From NCBI GenBank assembly GCA_030706585.1, contig JAUZOF010000006.1:1-34300 (forward strand): a DNA stretch of 34,300 nt, in the 5' to 3' direction. The translations under genes and the position numbers were made by a program. This document shows, one piece after another, positions 7,719 to 14,722 of this stretch. A model generated the notes under the pieces. It had not been told where the DNA came from and did not search any database. It worked only from the letters and a program-made list of their open reading frames with translations. The stretch comes from Bacteroidota bacterium. GTDB lineage: Bacteria > Bacteroidota > Bacteroidia > Bacteroidales > UBA7332. The first letter of the stretch is position 1. Each line of letters begins with the position of its first letter.

Positions 7719-8867
7719 ATGGCTAAAAAAGTATTTGTTTCCGGATGCTACGATATGCTACACAGCGGACACGTGGCATTTTTTATGGAAGCAGCTCAAT
7801 TGGGCGATCTTTACGTCGGATTAGGCTCTGACAAAACAATCCAGGATCTGAAAGCCCGCAAAACAATCAACTCGGAAGAGGAACGTCTGTTTATGGTCAA
7901 AGCCCTTAAAGTGGTAAAAGACGCGTGGATCAATACAGGAAATGGTCTGCTTGACTTCGAAAAAGAGCTCAGAGAGCTGAAACCGGATATTTTCTTCGTC
8001 AATGAAGACGGGCACAGCCTGGAAAAAGAAAAAATCTCCAAAGAGCTCGGCATTGAATACGTAATCAGTAAACGCGTTCCTCATGTTGGACTACCTGTTC
8101 GTTCCACAACTGCTCTTCGCCAGGAATGTCGTATTCCCTACCGCATTGACCTCGCCGGAGGGTGGCTCGATCAACCTTATGTATCGAAATATGCAGCCGG
8201 CCCGGTACTCACTATTTGTATCGAACCGGACTATGAATTCAACGACCGAAGCGGAATGTCCACCAGTTCACGTAAAAAAGCAATCGAACTCTGGCAGACA
8301 GATATTCCAGCGGGCGATAAAGTAAAACTAGCAAAAACTCTCTTCTGCTTTGAAAATCCCCCTGGCACACAATATGTGAGCGGATCACAGGATTCCTTAG
8401 GCATTGTTTTACCGGGGCTGAATAAACATTGGTACGATAAGGGAAATTATTGGCCTACTAATATTCAATCTATCACTGATAACGATACTTTATCCTGGAT
8501 TGAGGATCATATTTATATGATTCCGTTATATCCACGCAATTCGAGCTACAATGTATTGGACAACACCCATATCAATGAAGAGGGAGCTGCGCGCCTTGGC
8601 AAAGCAGCACAAGATTGCTGGGAAGCCATACAAGCCAAAGACCTTAAAGCATTTGGCAATGCCTTTCGCGAATCATTTGAAGCACAAATATCCATGTTTC
8701 CCAATATGATTACGGACGGGGTTTGGGAACAGATCGAGAGCTATAAAGATATGGCCTATGGTTGGAAACTCAGCGGCGCAGGTGGAGGCGGTTACTTAAT
8801 CTTTATTTCTGAGAACCCAATAGAACCGGCCATTAAAATCAGAATCAGAAGAGGCACTATTGAATAG
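7719..8867 (+). CDS. Cytidylyltransferase / GHMP-kinase-like fusion protein
   Basis: Two domains occur in 382 residues. Residues 1-134 form a nucleotidyltransferase fold: VFVSGCYDMLHSGHVAFF carries the HxGH motif at 15-18, and RSTTALR (128-134) resembles the closing R-S-T motif. From about 138 a GHMP-kinase-like part follows: YRIDLAGGWLDQP (141-153) resembles the family's first motif, GMSTSS (179-184) sits where the ATP loop would be but is degenerate, and LSGAGGGGYLIF (351-362) is the last motif. The kinase part is only about 245 residues, short for the family. The pair suggests phosphorylation of a sugar or polyol and its activation with CTP or ATP, but the substrate is unknown. The start follows a 50-base leader after the hairpin. 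Confidence 0.7.
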   Translation: MAKKVFVSGCYDMLHSGHVAFFMEAAQLGDLYVGLGSDKTIQDLKARKTINSEEERLFMVKALKVVKDAWINTGNGLLDFEKELRELKPDIFFVNEDGHSLEKEKISKELGIEYVISKRVPHVGLPVRSTTALRQECRIPYRIDLAGGWLDQPYVSKYAAGPVLTICIEPDYEFNDRSGMSTSSRKKAIELWQTDIPAGDKVKLAKTLFCFENPPGTQYVSGSQDSLGIVLPGLNKHWYDKGNYWPTNIQSITDNDTLSWIEDHIYMIPLYPRNSSYNVLDNTHINEEGAARLGKAAQDCWEAIQAKDLKAFGNAFRESFEAQISMFPNMITDGVWEQIESYKDMAYGWKLSGAGGGGYLIFISENPIEPAIKIRIRRGTIE

Positions 8868-8880
8868 TAGAATCGTATAT

Positions 8881-8919
8881 AAAAGCGTGACTGAAGTCAT
8901 TTTTCAGTCACGCTTTTTG
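8881..8919 (+). terminator. Terminator of the fusion gene
   Basis: A perfect 15-bp stem (8881-8895 with 8903-8917) around a 7-base loop ends in a run of Ts. It begins 13 bases after the stop codon. The remaining stretch up to the tRNA promoter (8920-9080) shows nothing recognisable. Confidence 0.9.
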
Positions 8920-9080
8920 ATTGTTTGTCCACAAGAAAAACAGCAAGTATCTTCAGAAAACAAGTCCTTTCATGCAAGCTCCCACACACATACACATTAT
9001 TTAACAGCATTCTATCTAACTATGCCTCTGTGCATAAGCCAATCTCAAACATATTGAACACAATTTTCATCACATAAAAA

Positions 9081-9111
9081 TTTGTCAGATCAAACAAAAG
9101 CACTACTTTTG
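9081..9111 (+). promoter_or_regulatory. Promoter of the first initiator tRNA
   Basis: TTTG (9081-9084), a spacer of exactly 19 bases and TACTTTTG followed by C (9104-9111) match the Bacteroidota consensus completely. The mature tRNA starts 14 bases later. Confidence 0.85.
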
Positions 9112-9124
9112 CACACGTAAACAT

Positions 9125-9200
<76 letters not shown>

Positions 9201-9203
9201 AGT

Positions 9204-9234
9204 AAAGAGTATCTGTTTAAGATACTCTTTTTTT
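9204..9234 (+). terminator. Terminator of tRNA copy 1
   Basis: AGAGTATC (9206-9213) pairs with GATACTCT (9221-9228) around a 7-base loop, and Ts follow to 9234. Confidence 0.9.
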
Positions 9235-9287
9235 ATACGGGTTCTATACTCTCGAGGTAGCATAATCAGAAAATATTTCGCAAAGGT

Positions 9288-9318
9288 GTTGCAACTTAAA
9301 ATAAAAGCATTACCTTTG
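9288..9318 (+). promoter_or_regulatory. Promoter of the second initiator tRNA
   Basis: GTTG (9288-9291), a 19-base spacer and TACCTTTG followed by C (9311-9318). The -33 box has one mismatch to TTTG, so this copy may be transcribed somewhat less than the first. Confidence 0.75.
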
Positions 9319-9331
9319 CACACGTAAACAT

Positions 9332-9404
<73 letters not shown>

Positions 9405-9406
9405 CT

Positions 9407-9442
9407 AAAAAGGACGATTTATTTAAATCGCCCTTTTTCTTT
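9407..9442. terminator. Terminator after tRNA copy 2, probably bidirectional
   Basis: AAAGG-A-CGATTT (9409-9420) pairs with AAATCG-C-CCTTT (9425-9436), with one A:C mismatch, and a T-rich tail follows. On the minus strand it also ends in Ts, so it can serve the convergent lytic transglycosylase gene that stops at 9457. Confidence 0.8.
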
Positions 9443-9456
9443 TTACTATCACTATC

Positions 9457-10428
9457 TTATTCGGTTATCCAATTCTTATCAAAAGGAGCCATTGGCTCTG
9501 AGGTGTAATTCAAATCCTCTATCACAGGGATTTTCACCTTATACAATTTACCCGAGACATTGGAAATACTCTTACTTCGTAACCATGGATTAAAATCTTT
9601 AATAAGATAATAGGTCGTATTATTGTCTGTGGCAAATTTGTACAAATCATCCACGGGTGCATTAACAACAACCTCATTACAGCGAATTGGCTTATAAAGT
9701 TGATTAGCTTTTATAGTATAGCCGTATTTTGACGGATGAGACATTAATTCCTTCGCAGCAAGAATCCGAAATACATAACGTGATGTTTCCTCAACAAGCC
9801 ACAAATCAAGAGATGTATTGGCTTTTTGATTTTCAAGCTCTGTTGTGATACGTCCCGCACCGATATTATATGCAGCCGCCACTGAAGGCCAGTTCTGGAA
9901 CTTGGCATACATATCCTTCAGATATTTACAAGCTGCAATGGTTGACAACTCAACGTGCATCCTTTCGTCAATAGTATCATTTACCTCCAGACCATACTGA
10001 CGTCCTGTTGCCGGCATAAACTGCCACAATCCGGCAGCTTTGGCCGGTGAGATCGCACGCACATTCAGACTACTTTCTATAACGGCCAGATATTTCATAT
10101 CGTTTGGAATCCCCATCCGTTCCAATATAGGTTCAATCACCGGAAAATATCGGTTAGCTAACTTAATAATACGCAAAGTAGATGACTGCATATAAACCAT
10201 CGTGGTCAATTCGCGATCAAATCGCTCATACATATCGTAGCGCTTAAGATCAATTGCCTGACCACAAAACTCAATTCTGGGAGAAAAGGCAGGAGCAGGC
10301 GAAAGCGGGACAATCTCGACTTTCTCTTTAACCGGTTTAGGGCGACTGGCATCAATATCCGCCGCCATGGTTACGAATGCCGGAAATGCAACACCGGCAC
10401 AAAAAGTTATTACTTTGTTTATCTTCAT
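9457..10428 (-). CDS. Lytic transglycosylase (MltD/SLT type)
   Basis: A secreted muramidase that would cleave the MurNAc-GlcNAc bond of peptidoglycan with formation of 1,6-anhydroMurNAc. The 323 residues start with an export signal (about 1-23, MKINKVITFCAGVAFPAFVT). The SLT domain spans about 92-230: YLAVIESSLNVRAISPAKAA contains the catalytic E118, AAGLWQFMPATGRQYGL is the next family motif, and VAAAYNIGAGRI is the third. There are no C-terminal LysM repeats, unlike many MltD proteins. It lies downstream of the T9SS-cargo gene on the same strand but is separated from it by a terminator. Confidence 0.92.
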   Translation of the reverse strand: MKINKVITFCAGVAFPAFVTMAADIDASRPKPVKEKVEIVPLSPAPAFSPRIEFCGQAIDLKRYDMYERFDRELTTMVYMQSSTLRIIKLANRYFPVIEPILERMGIPNDMKYLAVIESSLNVRAISPAKAAGLWQFMPATGRQYGLEVNDTIDERMHVELSTIAACKYLKDMYAKFQNWPSVAAAYNIGAGRITTELENQKANTSLDLWLVEETSRYVFRILAAKELMSHPSKYGYTIKANQLYKPIRCNEVVVNAPVDDLYKFATDNNTTYYLIKDFNPWLRSKSISNVSGKLYKVKIPVIEDLNYTSEPMAPFDKNWITE

Positions 10429-10433
10429 ATTCC

Positions 10434-10474
10434 AAATAAAAAAGAGAAGCTTTGATTAAAAAATCAAAGCCTCT
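10434..10474 (-). terminator. Terminator of the T9SS-cargo gene
   Basis: A 13-bp stem (10474-10462 with 10457-10445, one G-U) with a short A/T loop is followed on the minus strand by CTTTTTTATTT. It separates the two minus-strand genes on either side. Confidence 0.85.
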
Positions 10475-10492
10475 GAGTTATCCTAAAAAATA

Positions 10493-11821
10493 TCATTTAT
10501 TGCTGAATACATTTACAGCACCTTTTTCCTTATACTTATGCCCATCAGATCCTGTCGCTTCTATTACATAAAAATAAGCCCCGGTAGAAACATAATTTCC
10601 ATTCACCTTTCCATTCCATCCTTTTGAAGGATCAGTCCAATAAAACAACTGAACGCCCCATCGATTAAATATCCAACCTTTAAAGCTTGAAAGCGATTTA
10701 TACGAAACCTTAAACTCATCATTAATCCCATCCCCATTGGGTGAAAACGCATTTGGAACTTTCAATCCTGATTCGGAAACATCAATTGACTCAGAATAAG
10801 TGGATTCACAGGAGTCTTTAGCATTTACGACAGATAAATTCACCTTATATTTTCCACTGTTGAAGGTATAACGAAGTGATTCATCTGAGGAAGCTGTTAT
10901 TTTATTGTCCAGGGAATCCAGAATAGACCAACTGAAATAGGTAGCAACTGGTTTATTCGCATAAGCCGTAAAAGTAATATCAAACGGAGCTGTACCTGTT
11001 GTCGAGCTTGCGTCTTCTCCCCTGACCATATTATTGGACTCATTACGAAGAGGATTGTGTTCATGAATTACAGTTACTTTTACCCTTTTTGCCAAATAGA
11101 TATCAGGGCTTTCGGCGGCATTACCCAGCTTCCAATCGTATGCAAACTGATCGGCAACTCCAAAATTGGTATTCATTAACGGGAGTTCATCATCAAAGAG
11201 ATATATCCCCCCACCAGTTTTTAGATTATCACCATAAGTAAGCGTTATAACAGTGTCCATTGGAATGTATGCTTTTGATATAGGATCAAACGTCATTGAT
11301 TTATAAGACAATGCCCAGTTAACGTCATAATATTTAGCATTCGAAACAGAAGGTGCATAATATGGAATAGAATATTTTCTATCTAACCCTTTAGAGTTTA
11401 GCACAAGTTGATCACAGGAACTAATTGGATTTGCCCCTAAATAAATCGACTTATTCAGTCTTAAAGAATCCTTATAATCCTGATAGTCTATCAACCACAC
11501 CCAGTATGTTTTATCGTTATACGAAAGAGAATACCCCCTTTCACTTTCCGTTTTCTTTAACGTGTACGATGTGGAACCAGGAATAAGCACAGGATCTTTC
11601 CCACTACTATATTTATACCATTGAGGAGATGTAGTTTCATCACTAAACGTCATTGTTACATCATCCAAATTATAGCAAACATAAACAAAGGACAAAGGAT
11701 CAGAAGTCTGAATCCTTATGGGTTTATTTGAACCACCAGACGTTACATTAATAGATTCTGCATGTATGGTCAAACAAGAAACCGCTACAGTGAAAAACAA
11801 TAGTGAAATAAATTTTCTCAT
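10493..11821 (-). CDS. Secreted protein with T9SS type B (CHU_C) sorting domain
   Basis: A 442-residue exported protein. The ATG at 11821 was preferred to one 39 codons upstream because it gives a clean signal peptide (MRKFISLLFFTVAVSCLTIHA). The middle contains a PKD-like module (about 275-345, with GTAPFDITFTAYANKPVATY). The last 85 residues are the gliding-motility-associated C-terminal domain, VPNAFSPNGDGINDEFKV and FNRWGVQLFYW being its signature, which directs type IX secretion. No catalytic motif is visible; an adhesin or matrix role is possible but only inferred. It ends in a good terminator. Confidence 0.88.
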   Translation of the reverse strand: MRKFISLLFFTVAVSCLTIHAESINVTSGGSNKPIRIQTSDPLSFVYVCYNLDDVTMTFSDETTSPQWYKYSSGKDPVLIPGSTSYTLKKTESERGYSLSYNDKTYWVWLIDYQDYKDSLRLNKSIYLGANPISSCDQLVLNSKGLDRKYSIPYYAPSVSNAKYYDVNWALSYKSMTFDPISKAYIPMDTVITLTYGDNLKTGGGIYLFDDELPLMNTNFGVADQFAYDWKLGNAAESPDIYLAKRVKVTVIHEHNPLRNESNNMVRGEDASSTTGTAPFDITFTAYANKPVATYFSWSILDSLDNKITASSDESLRYTFNSGKYKVNLSVVNAKDSCESTYSESIDVSESGLKVPNAFSPNGDGINDEFKVSYKSLSSFKGWIFNRWGVQLFYWTDPSKGWNGKVNGNYVSTGAYFYVIEATGSDGHKYKEKGAVNVFSNK

Positions 11822-11971
11822 TATAAATTGATAATTATAATTCCAGATTAATGACATATAAAATCTATCAAACTCCATCTCAAAATTAATACTTTTACCG
11901 GTTACCTGTTCTATTTTGTACAAATAATAAGTACACAAAGCGTTTTAAAGGCACTATTGCAATATTATTTC

Positions 11972-11979
11972 TAATTTTG
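11972..11979 (+). promoter_or_regulatory. -7 element of the LysM/PorT-like operon
   Basis: TAATTTTG followed by C lies 36-43 bases upstream of the ATG at 12015. No TTTG lies at the -33 spacing. Confidence 0.5.
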
Positions 11980-12014
11980 CAGGAGTAATTTTCTTACCTA
12001 AAGAAATAAGAATT

Positions 12015-14006
12015 ATGCGCACACTAAAATTCCTCCTTTTGAATCTGGCATTATTGCTATCGTCAACGCTATCATCACAGGATTTGCCATACAAAAAAGA
12101 AACGAAAGAGGGCAAAGAATATTACATTTATCAGGTCGCTTCAGGTGAAGGACTTTATTCTATTTGTAAGAAATTCAATATTACCCAGGACGAAATCATC
12201 AAAAGTAATCCGGATATCGAGAACGGACTGAAATCAGGACAAACACTCCGTATCCCCGTAAAAAAGCCCAATGGCAAGCAAGACGAATCAGGGTTCTTTT
12301 ATCACACTATCGAACAAGGTGAAACACTGTCATCTATTGCTATTATGTACGGCGTCTCAACGGCATCTATTAAAAAGCTAAATCCTGAATCCGATAAAAA
12401 TTTCAAGATCGGGTTTACGCTGAAAATTCCTCAGACAGTGAAAGTGGCGGAAGAAACGGGCAAGGAAGATTACAAATATCATACAATCGCACCTAAGGAA
12501 ACTCTTTCCTCTTTAGCGAAACAATATGGAATCACGATTCAGAATATTACCGACCTCAATCCCGGATTGACAGCTGAAAATTTCCAGATTGGTAAAGTTA
12601 TCCGGATTGATATATCTAAAGCGAAGAAAAACGAAGTTGAGAAAAAAGAAACCACTGAAGAAGCATTCTTCGAATATCTTACAAAGAAAAATGAAACTCT
12701 ATATAGCATCAGCCGTAAATTCAATGTACCCATCGATTCTATTCTGACAACAAATCCGGGATTAGCCGGACGATTCAGAGCTGGAATCATCATCAAAATA
12801 CCGACTCCGGCCCAAACAGAAAAACAGCTTCCCGAAAAAGAAGAGGAAACACAACAAGAAGCTAAGCCTACAGAAGAGACACCTATCATTACACCTGCAA
12901 CTATCGAACCTATCAAAGTTGCGGTACTGTTGCCTTTTATGCTGGATGAAACCGGGGAAGAAGCATCTAAACAGTCCCGTCGTTTCATCGAGTATTACGA
13001 AGGGTTGCTGCTTGCTGTGGAAAAGCTGAGAAACCAGGGGGTTTCAATCAATCTTTACGTACACGATACCGGATCTGAAAGCAAATCGATCAATAAAATC
13101 CTCCACTCTCCTGAAATGAGCGATGTGCAGATGATTATCGGACCATTTTATAGTGCACACATTACACCGGTGGCAAAATTTGCCAAAGCGAATAACATCT
13201 CTCTTGTCATTCCATTCACTTCAAAAAATGAAGATGTGCTGACCAATTCACACATTTTCCAGGTAAATACACCTCATTCTTACCTCTACTCAGAAGCATC
13301 TCAGATGTTCTGTAAACAATTCAGAAACGCCAAGGTGATTTTCCTTTCTGAAAAAGACAAAGAGGGAGACAAGACCGAATTCATCAATACGCTGAAAACC
13401 GAACTCAAACGTAATGCAATATATTATCAGACTTACACCGTTACCGAACCGGAAGATATTGAAAAGATAACTTCGGTATTATCGGAAAGCGAAGAAAATA
13501 TAATCGTTCCGACTTCCGGGACATCTAATGCTATCAAGCCTTTTATTCCGGAATTGCAATCTGTAGCCGTTAATAACTCAAGCTACAAAATCTCCTTATT
13601 CGGATATCCGGAATGGCAAACCTACGTCAAGGATTATATTGATGCGTTTTACCGCCTGAATACCTACATTTATTCGACCTTCTTTGTAAATCCGACTGAA
13701 TATAGCTACAAGGAATTCAGTAGCCATTTCCGGAGCTGGTATCAGCGGGACATCATCAACAGTTATCCTAAGTACGGGGTGTTAGGTTATGACAGTGGCT
13801 TATATTTCCTCAAAGCACTCTCATCCACCGGAAATAACTTTGATAAAAGTATTGCAGGGAATCGTTACGATGGAATTCAGACCGGATTCTCTTTTGAGCG
13901 TGTCAACAACTGGGGCGGTTTAATCAATAAGAACGTTTATCTGATCCATTATAAGCGAAATTATGAGATTGAGAAAATCAGTCCGGATAATGTTCACTCT
14001 CGCTGA
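12015..14006 (+). CDS. LysM-repeat protein with periplasmic-binding fold
   Basis: A 663-residue exported protein. A signal peptide (about 1-21) is followed by four LysM modules at about 36-81, 97-140, 153-198 and 218-262, each with the YSICKKF/LSSIAIMYG and NP...G..L.IP pattern that binds glycan chains. A Glu/Thr/Pro-rich linker (about 263-297) leads to a type 1 periplasmic-binding-protein fold starting at IKVAVLLPFMLDE and including MIIGPFYSAHITPVAKFAK. The combination resembles branched-chain amino-acid receptors used as cell-wall regulators rather than transport proteins. No permease is nearby. It is co-transcribed with the PorT-type barrel 19 bases downstream. The role is inferred. Confidence 0.85.
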   Translation: MRTLKFLLLNLALLLSSTLSSQDLPYKKETKEGKEYYIYQVASGEGLYSICKKFNITQDEIIKSNPDIENGLKSGQTLRIPVKKPNGKQDESGFFYHTIEQGETLSSIAIMYGVSTASIKKLNPESDKNFKIGFTLKIPQTVKVAEETGKEDYKYHTIAPKETLSSLAKQYGITIQNITDLNPGLTAENFQIGKVIRIDISKAKKNEVEKKETTEEAFFEYLTKKNETLYSISRKFNVPIDSILTTNPGLAGRFRAGIIIKIPTPAQTEKQLPEKEEETQQEAKPTEETPIITPATIEPIKVAVLLPFMLDETGEEASKQSRRFIEYYEGLLLAVEKLRNQGVSINLYVHDTGSESKSINKILHSPEMSDVQMIIGPFYSAHITPVAKFAKANNISLVIPFTSKNEDVLTNSHIFQVNTPHSYLYSEASQMFCKQFRNAKVIFLSEKDKEGDKTEFINTLKTELKRNAIYYQTYTVTEPEDIEKITSVLSESEENIIVPTSGTSNAIKPFIPELQSVAVNNSSYKISLFGYPEWQTYVKDYIDAFYRLNTYIYSTFFVNPTEYSYKEFSSHFRSWYQRDIINSYPKYGVLGYDSGLYFLKALSSTGNNFDKSIAGNRYDGIQTGFSFERVNNWGGLINKNVYLIHYKRNYEIEKISPDNVHSR

Positions 14007-14025
14007 TATACTGAAATAAAACACA

Positions 14026-14676
14026 ATGAAAAAGATTATTATTTCCCTTTTCCTTTTAGCAACACTGAGCCTGCAGGCACAAAACTATAAACCTGAAACC
14101 TATTTGGGGGTAAATGGAGGTGTTACTCTTTCTCAGGTTAGCTTTATTCCGGTCGTAAAACAAAGTATGTTACAGGGACTCGATGGCGGACTTACCTTTC
14201 GATATATTTCCGAAAGTCATTTCGGGTTAATCATCGAAAGTAATCTTGCTCAGCGGGGATGGAAAGAAAACTTTACCGACACGACTCTCTCCTATTCACG
14301 AACATTGAATTACCTGGAAATTCCATTCCTGACTCACGTTACTTTTGGAAACCATAAATACCGTTTTTTCGTGAATCTGGGTCCCAAAGTAGCATTTCTG
14401 CTTTCAGATAAAGAGAAGCGAAACTTTACGAACAAATTGCTGGAAGAGCATGGAAAGACAATTGATAACCGGCTGGATTATGGATTGGTGGGAGGTGCCG
14501 GATTTGAACTCCGTACCGGAGTTGGATGCTTTTTATTGGAAGGCCGTTATTACTACGCATTAAGTGATGTTTTCTCTAATGCAAAAAAGGAATATTTTGA
14601 CCGTTCGGCAAATAATTCAATATCCGTCAACCTGACTTATCTTATTCCCTGGCAAAAGCTCAATTTATCCAAATAA
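14026..14676 (+). CDS. PorT-like outer-membrane beta-barrel protein
   Basis: A 216-residue outer-membrane protein. The signal peptide ends at SLQAQ (about residue 19). The remainder alternates hydrophobic residues as in a small beta-barrel, with the family features LGVNGGVTLSQVSF at the start, LNYLEIPFLTHVTFG in the middle and a strand-rich end (SVNLTYLIPW). This is the plan of the PorT family, some members of which serve type IX secretion, but most have unknown tasks. It starts 19 bases after the LysM gene, so the two products probably work together at the envelope. Confidence 0.8.
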   Translation: MKKIIISLFLLATLSLQAQNYKPETYLGVNGGVTLSQVSFIPVVKQSMLQGLDGGLTFRYISESHFGLIIESNLAQRGWKENFTDTTLSYSRTLNYLEIPFLTHVTFGNHKYRFFVNLGPKVAFLLSDKEKRNFTNKLLEEHGKTIDNRLDYGLVGGAGFELRTGVGCFLLEGRYYYALSDVFSNAKKEYFDRSANNSISVNLTYLIPWQKLNLSK

Positions 14677-14677
14677 A

Positions 14678-14716
14678 AAATCGGCGGACTCAATCTGAAT
14701 CCGCCGATTTCGTTTT
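14678..14716. terminator. Bidirectional terminator between convergent genes
   Basis: AAATCGGCGGA (14678-14688) pairs with TCCGCCGATTT (14700-14710) around an 11-base loop. Runs of Ts follow on both strands, so it can end both the PorT-like gene and uvrA. Confidence 0.9.
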
Positions 14717-14722
14717 TCTACC

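Noticed and set aside
8860-9057. Plus-strand open frame of 65 codons after the fusion gene
   Set aside because: It overlaps the fusion gene's end and reads through its terminator hairpin.
11822-11938. 39-codon N-terminal extension of the T9SS-cargo protein
   Set aside because: It would bury the clear signal peptide starting at 11821 inside the protein.
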